Positions 55,632 to 64,000 of a stretch of 64,000 nt of DNA are shown here, piece after piece. Both the position numbers and the translations under genes were made by a program. The number at the start of each line of letters is the position of its first letter. The first letter of the stretch is position 1. This stretch comes from Cryptomeria japonica (lineage: Eukaryota > Streptophyta > Pinopsida > Cupressales > Cupressaceae), in the NCBI RefSeq assembly GCF_030272615.1, contig NC_081409.1, forward strand, positions 242,121,832-242,185,831. Direction: 5' to 3'. The notes beneath the pieces were generated by a model. That model was not told the DNA's origin, ran no database searches, and saw only the letters and a list, made by a program, of their open reading frames with translations.

Positions 55632-55745
55632 TCGAGGGGGCATACCACCCACTATATTAACATTTTATGGGGCATATTTCTTCACACCTATTTTTCTTTC
55701 TTTGAAACGATGCGATAAAACTGCACCGTCTCAAAGAGGGGCAAA
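55632..55745 (+). promoter_or_regulatory. T3 13-mer, stem-loop and polypurine tract
   Basis: TCGAGGGGGCATA at 55632-55644; a stem-loop at 55700-55736 with arms CTTTGAAACGATG and CACCGTCTCAAAG; polypurine tract AAAGAGGGGCAAA at 55733-55745 abutting the 3' LTR. Arrangement as in T1 and T2. Confidence 0.82.
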
Positions 55746-57164
55746 TGTAGTCACATAAACCTGTCCATTTTAATTAAATGAATATTTGCTATTTATTTGA
55801 TTAAAAACACACTAGCCATCAGTTAATTAAATTAAATATTTAATTAATTAATCTTCAAACATTCTCCTATTAATTAAATAAATTATTCAATTTATTTTAA
55901 TTAATTCATTAAACCAAATTCACAAATCAATTAAATGAATAAATCCTATTTATTCAATTTAAATCCCCCTTTCCTCTTTTAAATAAATAATTAAAAATAT
56001 TTATTTAAATCATTCACCCCCCCCACTTGCATTTTCCTACAAATGCAAGTTGCAACCACAAGTTGAAATAAATTAATTTTATTTAAATTAAAATCCTATT
56101 TTCCCTCACCCATCAAATCCACTTGCACTCCTAAACCCCCTTCTAGATTCTTCTAACCCATTCCTAATTAGCCTAATCCATCCCCTAATTATTGTCACAT
56201 TCCTAAGCAACTTGAAGTCACTTCTCAAAGACTCCAAAGTCTTTGAAAAGCATTTAATGCTTTATGTGTTCAACAAGCTAACCTCTAAAGTCTTCCAAAC
56301 CACTAATGGCTATTACATGACCATTTATGGTTAACCCCTAACTCAACCCTCATGTGACCCATGTGTCTTCTCAAACATTTATTGCTTTGACCATGGTTAT
56401 CCCTTTAACCTTTGCACAAGAATTTATCCATTGGATAAAATCATTATTCTTTGAATAATGAATTTATTCACTCAACCCAACCTTGACCTTAACTCTCAGG
56501 TCATGTCAAGCATTTAATGCTTCTTCCCTCTCCTCTCAACCTATCTCATATTGACACTTGTCATCTTAGGATTGGGTTGAAAGACCCCACATGGATTGAA
56601 TATCATTCAATCCTGACCCTTGTTGAGATTACTCAATCTCAACCATCCATTGCTTTATTTTTCCTATAAATAGAGCCCATTTCTTCATAATCCAGATCCT
56701 GAAAACTTGTATGCATTTACATTATAGCCATTTTTAGAGAGCATTAGATAATCAATCATATTCACTCTTTTGTTTTAAAATCAACACTAGCTAATTAGAT
56801 AATCTCTTGTTTTAGCTCTTGTTCACATTTGCATAAGATTTTAGATTAATCATCATTTCAATCTTGAATCTTCATAAGGCATCCATAGTGCAAAAAGCTG
56901 CTGAGAGCTACACTAATTTGAAACTTGCAGAGGAGAGGAACAAGGGAGAAGGAGCTAAGAGCATGTTAGAAGGCATTTGGAGATGCCTTGTTGTATTTGC
57001 TTCCATAGTTAGATATTTCATCATATTTTTAGTGTCTCTCTTGATATGTCTGCTTAGACTAGTTTTTGGTTGATTGACACTAACATCTATCTTTGTTTCT
57101 TGTGTTTTTGTGTGTTATACGACCATAGGTTTTAGTCTAACATTGTTCATTTTGCAGAGCATCA
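55746..57164 (+). repeat. T3 3' LTR
   Basis: Starts TGTAGTCACATAAA, ends GAGCATCA, 1419 bp. Compared with the 5' LTR it has an extra segment of about 25 bp near 55846-55870 and lacks about 12 bp near 56490. TATA box at 56665-56673. The 69-codon frame recurs at 56864-57073 with several amino-acid changes. Confidence 0.95.
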
Positions 57165-57207
57165 GCTATCATAATGGACTCCACTATGAGGAGACTGAGG
57201 ATGTAGA
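57165..57207 (+). pseudogene. T3 target duplication (right copy) and T4 PMD fragment tail
   Basis: GCTAT (57165-57169) is the right target duplication. The T4 frame then continues as HNGLHYEETEDVDD from the PIVYSY left of T3, until C3 begins at 57208. The last five bases, GTAGA, would be the left target duplication of C3; its partner is outside the window. Confidence 0.65.
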
Positions 57208-58718
57208 TGATAACTCAATGATGAACGGATAGTACCAAACAAGTACTGAGCGGGAGGTGGGGGGTGAATCAGTATAGACAAAAGCCTCAATCTTAAACTG
57301 GTTTGTCAGCAGACACTGTGCTTAGGCAGACAAACAGTAATATCGGTTCTCAAACAGAGTACAACCGGCATAACCCATAATAACTGAGACAAGCATAAAC
57401 CGGTCGACACTTATCTTTTCAAACAATCTAATACTTCATTTCCATTTCACCTTAGTGCATGAATAGGTAATCTATCATCAAAGGATATATAAACAGCTAG
57501 ATCAACATGATTTACCTTCAGACACAAATCACTCAAACCATCACAAGAATATCACCACACATGACACAGATTTTTCACGTGGAAACCCAAATGGGAAAAA
57601 CCACGGTGGGGATGAATACCCACAAGTTGTTTTGAACTCTTTAGAAGTCCGCTCTGTTAGGAGCCTTGTCCGATTAAGGACTAATACAATAGGTTTTGTT
57701 AGGAACCACTCCTGTTAGGGATCACCCAGTTAAGGGATGGCTAGAATACCCGGTTAAGGGTTAAACCCTATTAAAGGTTACCTTGTTAGAGGATTTCATG
57801 AACTCAAAGGTTTTGAGTCACCCTGTTAAAGGATTTACAGCAAGCCAGTTAAAGCTACCCTGTTAAGGGATTTCTCAACTGTTGAAATGGTTAGAGATCA
57901 ATAGGTATTACAATGATCTGGTAAAAGCACTCAATGCCAATGCAGATCCGCTTTAGCTCCTCTTAACCTTCTGCACTTACACTCTGCAGGTATCACTTCT
58001 CTCTTCTGGTCTAGCAAGAATCACGTATCTCTTCTCTTGGATACATACACACAACTTTTGCCAACAACCTCAGAAAGAAACACAACATCGACCTTATAGG
58101 AAACAAATAGGTCGGTAGCATAAACCCTAAACCTGTTACGTTAAGCAATTGAAACGGTTTAATCTTGATCGTTGAGCACATTGCATTAAATGCAACAGTC
58201 TTGAACCAATCTCAAGACGTTCTCCATCGTTCGTTTACCATCGATTTCATGGCGGCTAATAACACATCACGCGTTATCACCATTTACAGACTTCGCACAT
58301 TCCCGAGGTAGATGGGAACAATCTCCTTCATGCAAGATCCTTCATGCGCACAAGGCTGATGTGGCAACACGATCTGTTCTTTGTTATAATGTTAACTCAT
58401 CACACAAAGTCACCGATTGAGTCACACAGGCTTGAGGCACTTCAACCGGAAACCCTAAAGTTGAGACTACCAACCAGTAGTCATACAAAGCTTCCATATG
58501 TCAGTTCTCATAACCACATGCCAGTTCACCTTAAGCAAACATACCGCTTCACTTTGGCACATATACTGGTTCACAGTGTTATACCGGTTCTCACATATAC
58601 CAGTTCTTGGTAACATACCGGTTCTCACATATACCGGTTCTCTCCTCTTCAACATATTGACAGCAATGACAACATACAATGACATCATGTCTTCATACCG
58701 GTTCACATAATGCCAACA
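57208..58718 (-). repeat. C3 3' LTR
   Basis: On the minus strand it starts TGTTGGCATTATG and ends GAGTTATCA. Plus-strand 57640-57880 contains a degenerate tandem repeat around CCTGTTAAGGGAT, also present in the 5' LTR at 63560-63800. The U3 end holds CCGGTT repeats. Confidence 0.93.
58550..58705 (-). repeat. ACCGGT repeats in the C3 U3
   Basis: ATACCGGTTCTCACATATAC occurs at 58581 and 58615 (period 34), with related CCGCTT, CTGGTT, CCAGTT and CCGGTT units around them, about eight in all. Short repeats at the start of U3 often act as enhancers in plant Copia elements; that role is inferred. Confidence 0.7.
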
Positions 58719-58828
58719 ATCTCCCCCTTTGGCATTGATGGCAATATACAAAGATCTCTCTGCTTCACATCTTCTCTCTTAATTTCTGCAGATATCTTCT
58801 CCGCTTCTCTTCTTCTCCCCCTTTGACA
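58719..58828 (-). promoter_or_regulatory. C3 duplicated polypurine tract region
   Basis: On the minus strand AAAGGGGGAGAT (58730-58719) abuts the LTR. A second tract, TGTCAAAGGGGGAGAA (58828-58813), lies about 100 bases upstream, as in C1 and C2. Confidence 0.75.
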
Positions 58829-58971
58829 ACAATGCCAAAGTGGAGGCACAAGCTTCCCTCTTCCATTATGCTGCTCCCCCTGAGGAGTAGCATCCTTCAA
58901 CACATCAATCCAAAAAAAAATTGACTATGCAATACTTGACTGATGTGGATCATATACATTTATTTTACTTC

Positions 58972-60478
58972 CTAAAGGGGTAGCACCCCTAATTCACCTC
59001 TTAAGTACATAAATGTAGCCTTTGGGAGAGGCTTGGTGAATATGTCTGCTAACTGCTCTTTACTGGAAACATGTTCCAGTGCAATCTCTTTGTTCTGAAC
59101 CTTTTTCCTCAAGAAATGATACTTAAGCTCAAAGTGCTTGGTTCTAGAATGCAAAACCGGATTCTTGGAGATGTTAAGTGCACTAGTATTGTCACAAAAT
59201 ATACTTATCGGTTCAGATACAGGAACTTTGAAGCCATTTAATACATGCTTCATCCAAATTATCTGAGTGCAGTTTATGAAAGTTGCAACATACTCTGCTT
59301 TCGTTGTAGACTAAGAGATACAACTCTGCTTCTTACTCATCCATGAGACCAGTCTACCACTGAGAAAGAATGCACCACCGATTGTTCTCTTCCGGTCATC
59401 TACATTACCAGCCCAATCAGCATCTGTGAACTCTTTCAAGTTAAAATCATTATTGTATGGATACCATAACCCATAGTCAATAGTTCCCTTTAGATACCTA
59501 AGAATCCACTTGACTGCAACCAAGTAGGATTCTCTTGGACTTTTTTGGAACCTTGCAATAATGCCAAGTGCATGTGCAATATTCGGTCTGCTATGCACTA
59601 CATAATGCAACTTACCAATCATTGATCGGTATTCCTTATCATCAACCAATGCTGAGTCATCCTCTTTGGATAGTTTACAACCGGTCACCATCGGTGTACC
59701 AACCGGTTTGCTATCTTCCATGACAAAGGTCTTCAACACCTCTTTGACATACTTGGACTGAGTGATAAAGATTCCATCTTTAATCTGCTGGATCTCCAAC
59801 ACAATGAAGAACTTAATCTCCCCTATGAGTGACATCTCAAACTCTTTCTTCATCTCATTTGCAAACTCGTGACTGATCTTGTCATCTCCATAAAAGATAA
59901 TGTCATCAACAAATACCTCATAGATCAGGATCTGATCTCCTTCAGACTTCAAGTAGATATTGCTATCTTCACTTGTTCTTTCAAATCCAATCTTCACAAG
60001 ATGGGAATGCAGGCATTCATACCATGCTCTAGGCACCTGCTTTAGACCATATAAGGCTTTATGTATCCTACACACCATGTCATTGTCTTCAGATAGGGAA
60101 AACCCATCTGGTTGCTCTATATACACTTCCTCTTCAAATACACCATTTAGGAATGCAAATTTTACATCCATTTGATATACTTTGAATCCTTTAAAAGCTG
60201 CATACGCAAGAAGCATACGAAGTCCTTCCAATCTGGCTATAGGAGAAAAGGTTTCCCCATAGTCTTCTCCTTCTTATTGGGCATATCCTTTACACACTAG
60301 TCTGGCTTTGTGTTCTAATCACCGTGCCATCCTCATTCAACTTATTTCTGAAAACCAATTTGGTGCCAATGACATTTTTATGCTCCGGTCTGGGTACCAA
60401 GGACCATGTACCATTTTTCTCTATCTAGTCAAGTTCCTCTTCCATTGCCTTGATCCAATCTTCATCTTTATGTGCCTC
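58972..60478 (-). pseudogene. C3 reverse transcriptase and RNase H
   Basis: After the TAA at 60481-60479 the frame reads EEAHKDEDWIKAMEEELD, a TAG at 60427 (glutamine in C2), NGTWSLVPRPEHKNVIGTK, a one-base insertion near 60315, and a TAA near 60276. From 60231 it is open to 59311: [37 protein letters not shown], the catalytic box VFVDD (FVDD at 59913-59902), then RNase H DADWAGNVDDRKRT. A TAG at 59313 interrupts SKKQSCIS; the last part, 59253-58972, holds FCDNTSALN and ADIFTKPLP. Confidence 0.93.
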
Positions 60479-63055
60479 TTATGATTTAGGCTCAAATTTA
60501 GAGATCATACATGAGTTTTCTCTGACCTTTCTTCTTGTAAGAATTCTTGCATCCTTATCTCCTATGATCTTCTTAGTATCATGATTCAGCTTGACATACC
60601 GAGGAATGGTCTTGATAGATTCCTCTTGCTTTTCTTCTTCATCCTCATCTCCATCAGTATCAACATCTACATCTACCGGTGTAGGAACGCTGTTACTGGT
60701 ACTTGGTTGACTGACAACCAGTTCCCAGAAGGTTACAACCGGTTCATTTACCACTTGCTCACTGTCAGTTTCCTTAGTTTTCTCAAAGGTTTCATCAACT
60801 CTTACATTGATGCTTTCCATAATACTCTGAGTCCTATTATTGAAACATTTGAGAGCTTTGCTCTTGGTGGAATACCCTAGGAATATCCCCTCATCACATT
60901 TCACATCAAATTTGCTCTGGTGTTCACTCCTCTTGATGTAACATTTTCTGCCAAATACTCTAAAGTAGCTAACTACAGGTGTCTTACCGATCCAATACTC
61001 ATAAGGAGTTTTATCCTTACCTTTCTTGATGAGTACCCGGTTCATTGTGTAGACTGTAGTGCTCACCGCTTCTCTCCAAAAGGTGTGAGCAAATTTTCCT
61101 TGAATCAACATAGTTCTAGTTGCTTCAACCACAGTCCGATTATTCCTCTCTGCTAGGCCATTCTGCTGTGGATTCCAGGAGGCAGACAGTTGCCTCTTGA
61201 TGCCATGTTCTTCACAGTACTTGTTGAATTCATCGGAAGTGAATTCCCCTCCTTGATCAGTTCTCAGGCACTTGATCCTTTTACCGCTTTCCTTCTCCAC
61301 TAATGCTCTGAAAGCTTTGAATTTTACAAAAGCTTCAGACTTATCTTTCAAGAAAGTGACCCACATCATTCTTGAGCAGTCATCAGTGAGAATCATGAAG
61401 TACCTATCACCCTGCACACTCCTAGTTTTTATAGGACCACACAAATCAGTATGCACAAGATCAAGCAAATTGTCAGCAGTGAAAGGTTTACCTTTAAAGG
61501 TTGAGGAAGACATTTTCCCCAATTGACATTCTCTGCACAAGGTATTATCCAGTTTACTTAGCACCGGCAACCCTCTAACTGCCTTGATCTTACTAGCCTT
61601 CACAATGTTATCAAAGTTTACATGGTAGAGTCTCCTATGCCATATCCAGCTATCATCAAATTTAGCCATAAGACATGTACTTATATTTGCATTCAATTGA
61701 AATAGTTTACCTTTGGTCTGCATGCCGGTGGCCACCAATTCACCATTCTTTCCTTTGATTCTGCACACTCCATCTTTGAATTCCAGAGTGAGACCACTGT
61801 CATTCAGCTGGGCAACACTCAAAAGGTTGTGTCTGAGACCATCGACCCAATACACATTTTCAGCACTACTCTTTCCATTCAGAGAGATGGACCCTCTGCC
61901 TTTGACCATACAAGGTACATCATTACCAAAGTGAACCACACCACCATCATACTCTTCTAAGGATAGAAACTTGCTTCGGTCACCAGTCATATGGTGAGAG
62001 CAGCCATTGTCAATAATCCACTCATTGGAATTATCAAACTGGGAGACAAGAGCCTTCTTGTCTGACACATCTTCCTTGACAGCAACAAACACAATATCTT
62101 CATTTTCTTCATCTTCTGATTCCTCATCTGTGACACCTTCATCAACTGCCAAAAAATAGTTTCTCCAGTTTCCTCCTTTGAATTTTTTGAACCTTTCTGG
62201 TTTATCCTTGTTGTCGCCATTAGGATAGTTTATAGCTATATGTCCTATCCGGTTGCAAGAAAAACATTTCAAAGGGAGCTTACCTCTGTATTTGTCGGTT
62301 CCTTTAGGGAGTTTCCTGGCAAGAAGAGCTTCAAATGCCATCAAAATCTCCTCATCATCCATTTCTCTGCTATGTCTTAGTTCACCACTAGTGCTAGCTT
62401 CTTTTCCTTTTCTGGATGGTATAGCAGAAGCTTTAAAAGTTGATTCAGTCTTTTGAACACTGCCATCAAAACTATTTAGCTCATAGGCTATCAACTTTGC
62501 AATGATGGAGTCTAGGGACACCTTAGTCTTGTCTATTGATCTCAAATCTTGAATAGCAACAACCCTTATTGCATAGACCGGTAATAAGGATCTCAGGACT
62601 TTGCTTACCACAGTGGAATCTTCCATTTTACCACCTGCACTCTTGATATCTCCAACAACAATTTTGATTCTGATTCCATACTGTTGAATGGTCTCATCTT
62701 CAACCATCCGCATGTCTTCAAACTTCCCTCTAAGGCTTTCTTCCTTAGCTTGTTTTACATGCTCATCACCGCCATAGATATTTTCAAGAGTTTCCAATAC
62801 CTCTTTGGGATTTACCTTATCTTGGACATCAATAAACTCAATGTCAGATAAACTACTAATTAGGGCTTCCATGACTTGCCCATTCTCCTGCATTTCTCTC
62901 TTTTGGTCATCGGTGAGAGTATCGGTAGGGGCAACATAGGCATTCTCAACATAGCTCCAGTGTTGAGCACCCATGCTTCTTATGTATATCTTCATTTTGT
63001 CTTTCCCTATACTGAAATTTTCTTTGTTGAACTTTGGACCTTGCCTCTTCATCAT
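60479..63055 (-). pseudogene. C3 gag-protease-integrase, 858 codons open
   Basis: Start MMKRQGPKFNKENF at 63055, just inside the primer site. Gag spans about residues 1-260 (WSYVENAYVAP, LRGKFEDMRMVEDETIQQYG). The zinc knuckle near 262-275 reads CFSCNRIGHIAINY: the last cysteine is tyrosine. Protease near 348: WIIDNGCSHHMTGD, with DNG rather than the usual DSG. Integrase: WHRRLYHVNFDN...CRECQLGK near 470-510, catalytic LVHTDLCG, RTDQGGEF and GLAERNN with 35 residues between the second D and E. The linker is acidic (DVDVDTDGDEDEEEKQEES). It ends at a TAA within the normal pol frame, so it was one polyprotein with the RT part. Confidence 0.93.
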
Positions 63056-63112
63056 TAGACTGGGATCTTTACCTCAAGCAGTTAAGCTTATCACACAGAG
63101 GACCTAGAGGAT

Positions 63113-63124
63113 GCTCTGATACCA
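63113..63124 (-). promoter_or_regulatory. C3 primer-binding site (initiator tRNA-Met type)
   Basis: The minus strand reads TGGTATCAGAGC two bases inside the 5' LTR, the same site as in C2. Confidence 0.95.
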
Positions 63125-63126
63125 AT

Positions 63127-64000
63127 TGATAACTCAATGATGAATGGATAGTACCAAACAAGTATTGAGAGGGGGGGTGAATCAGTACAGACAAAAGCCT
63201 CAATCTTAAACCGGTTTGTCAACAGACATTGTGCTTAGGCAGATAAACAGTAATACCGGTTCTCAAACAGAGTACAACCGGTAAAACCCAGAATAACTGA
63301 GACAAGAATAAACTAGTTGACACTTATCTTTTCAAACAATCTAATACTTCATTTCCATTTCACCCTAGTGCATGAATAGGTAATCTATCATCAAAGGATA
63401 TATAGACAGCTAGATCAGCATGATTTACCTTCAGACACAAATCACTCAAACCATCACAAGAATATCACCACACATGACACACAAATTTTTCACGTGGAAA
63501 CCCAACTAGGAAAAACCACAGTGGGGATGAATACCCACAATCTATTTTGAACTCTTTAGAAGTCCTCTCTATTAGGAGCCTTGTCTGATTAAGGACTAAT
63601 ACAATAGGTTCTGTTAGGAACCGATCCTGTTAGGGATCACCTGGTTAAGGGATGGCTAGAATACCCGGTTAAGGGTTTAACCCTATTAAAGGTTACCTTG
63701 TTAGAGGATTTCAAGAACTCAAAGGTTTTGAGTCACCCTGTTAAAGTATTTACAACAAGTCGGTTAAAGCTACCCTATTAAGGGATTTCTCAACTGTTGA
63801 AGTGGTTAGAGATCAATAGGTATTACAATGATCTGGTAACAACACTCAATGCCAATGCAGATCCGCTTTAGCTCCTCTTCACCTTCTACACTTACACTCT
63901 GAAGGCATTACTTCTCTCTTCTGGTCTAGCAAGAATCACGTATCTCTTCTCTTGGATACATACACACAACTTTTGCCAACAACCTCAAAAAGAAACACAA
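63127..64000 (-). repeat. C3 5' LTR, partial
   Basis: Plus-strand TGATAACTCAATGATGAA matches the 3' LTR edge at 57208 and similarity continues to the window end. By length of the partner, about 640 bases more lie outside. Visible differences are mostly C/T and G/A. Confidence 0.93.

Larger units (their letters stand above)
32141..57164 (+). mobile_element. T3: full-length Tat-like Ty3/Gypsy retrotransposon, interrupted by C2
   Basis: Two direct LTRs (32141-33539 and 55746-57164) with TSD GCTAT. Inside: primer site, 2.8-kb leader with two tandem arrays, gag (split by the 6.6-kb C2), protease, G-patch-like linker, RT, RNase H, second RNase H, integrase, 2.4-kb non-coding region, antisense PMD gene, stem-loop, polypurine tract. 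Without C2 it would be about 18.4 kb. The LTRs look about 96-97 percent identical in the parts compared, plus a 25-bp and a 12-bp indel. Protease active site lost; many stops and a few frameshifts. Confidence 0.95.
57208..64000 (-). mobile_element. C3: Ty1/Copia retrotransposon, reverse orientation, 5' LTR cut by window end
   Basis: A 3' LTR (57208-58718), internal region with gag-protease-integrase-RT-RNase H on the minus strand, initiator-Met primer site, and the first 874 bases of the 5' LTR. Only four stops and one small indel in about 4 kb of coding sequence were found, so it is the best preserved Copia element here. Confidence 0.95.

Noticed and set aside
1-64000. Host protein-coding or RNA gene
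   Set aside because: Every frame above about 150 codons belongs to a retroelement, lies on the opposite strand of one, or falls in retroelement non-coding sequence; no tRNA cloverleaf, rRNA or intron-rich host gene was recognised.

Overview
This is plant nuclear DNA made almost entirely of LTR retrotransposons stacked inside one another. I found no host gene, no tRNA or rRNA gene, no bacterial signals and no CRISPR array. The Ty3/Gypsy elements have the layout of the Tat lineage (gag-PR-RT-RH, a second RNase H, integrase, then a long 3' region holding an antisense gene). The Ty1/Copia elements use the plant-typical primer site TGGTATCAGAGC. A large-genome seed plant fits; a conifer is plausible, but the sequence alone does not prove it.

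Layout, using local names. C1 (1-2673, +) is the 3' end of a Copia element cut by the window edge. After a gene-free stretch with LTR and simple-repeat debris comes T1 (about 4390-30300, +), an old Tat-like element with no recognisable 5' LTR. T1's gag is split by T2 (6121-17479, -), a very young Tat-like element with 751-bp LTRs differing at 3 positions and a GACAC target duplication. T2 keeps an open 852-codon gag but has lost RT, both RNases H and most of integrase. From about 30500 lies T4, a remnant of another element's antisense gene. T4 is split by T3 (32141-57164, +; TSD GCTAT). T3's own gag is split by Copia element C2 (36721-43336, +; TSD GTCCC). Copia element C3 (57208 to beyond 64000, -) abuts the T4 remnant.

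The most interesting theme is in the Tat-like elements. T1, T2, T3 and T4 each carry, between integrase and the 3' LTR and on the opposite strand, a gene with plant-mobile-domain (PMD) features. Three copies show the same structure: a short first exon, a phase-0 intron and a second exon opening with GAG. The introns hold arrays with a 20-bp period (T1, T2, T3) and arrays of palindromes or hairpins whose stems covary (T2, T4). T3 also carries the 20-bp array in its sense-strand leader. Just upstream of the 3' LTR, T1-T3 share a 13-mer and a stem-loop leading into the polypurine tract.

The elements carry many in-frame stops of the C-to-T type (CAG to TAG, CGA to TGA), as expected for methylated, silenced DNA. 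Of the main coding regions only T2 gag is open. T2 would have needed enzymes supplied by a relative; T1 and T3 as they stand could not supply them.
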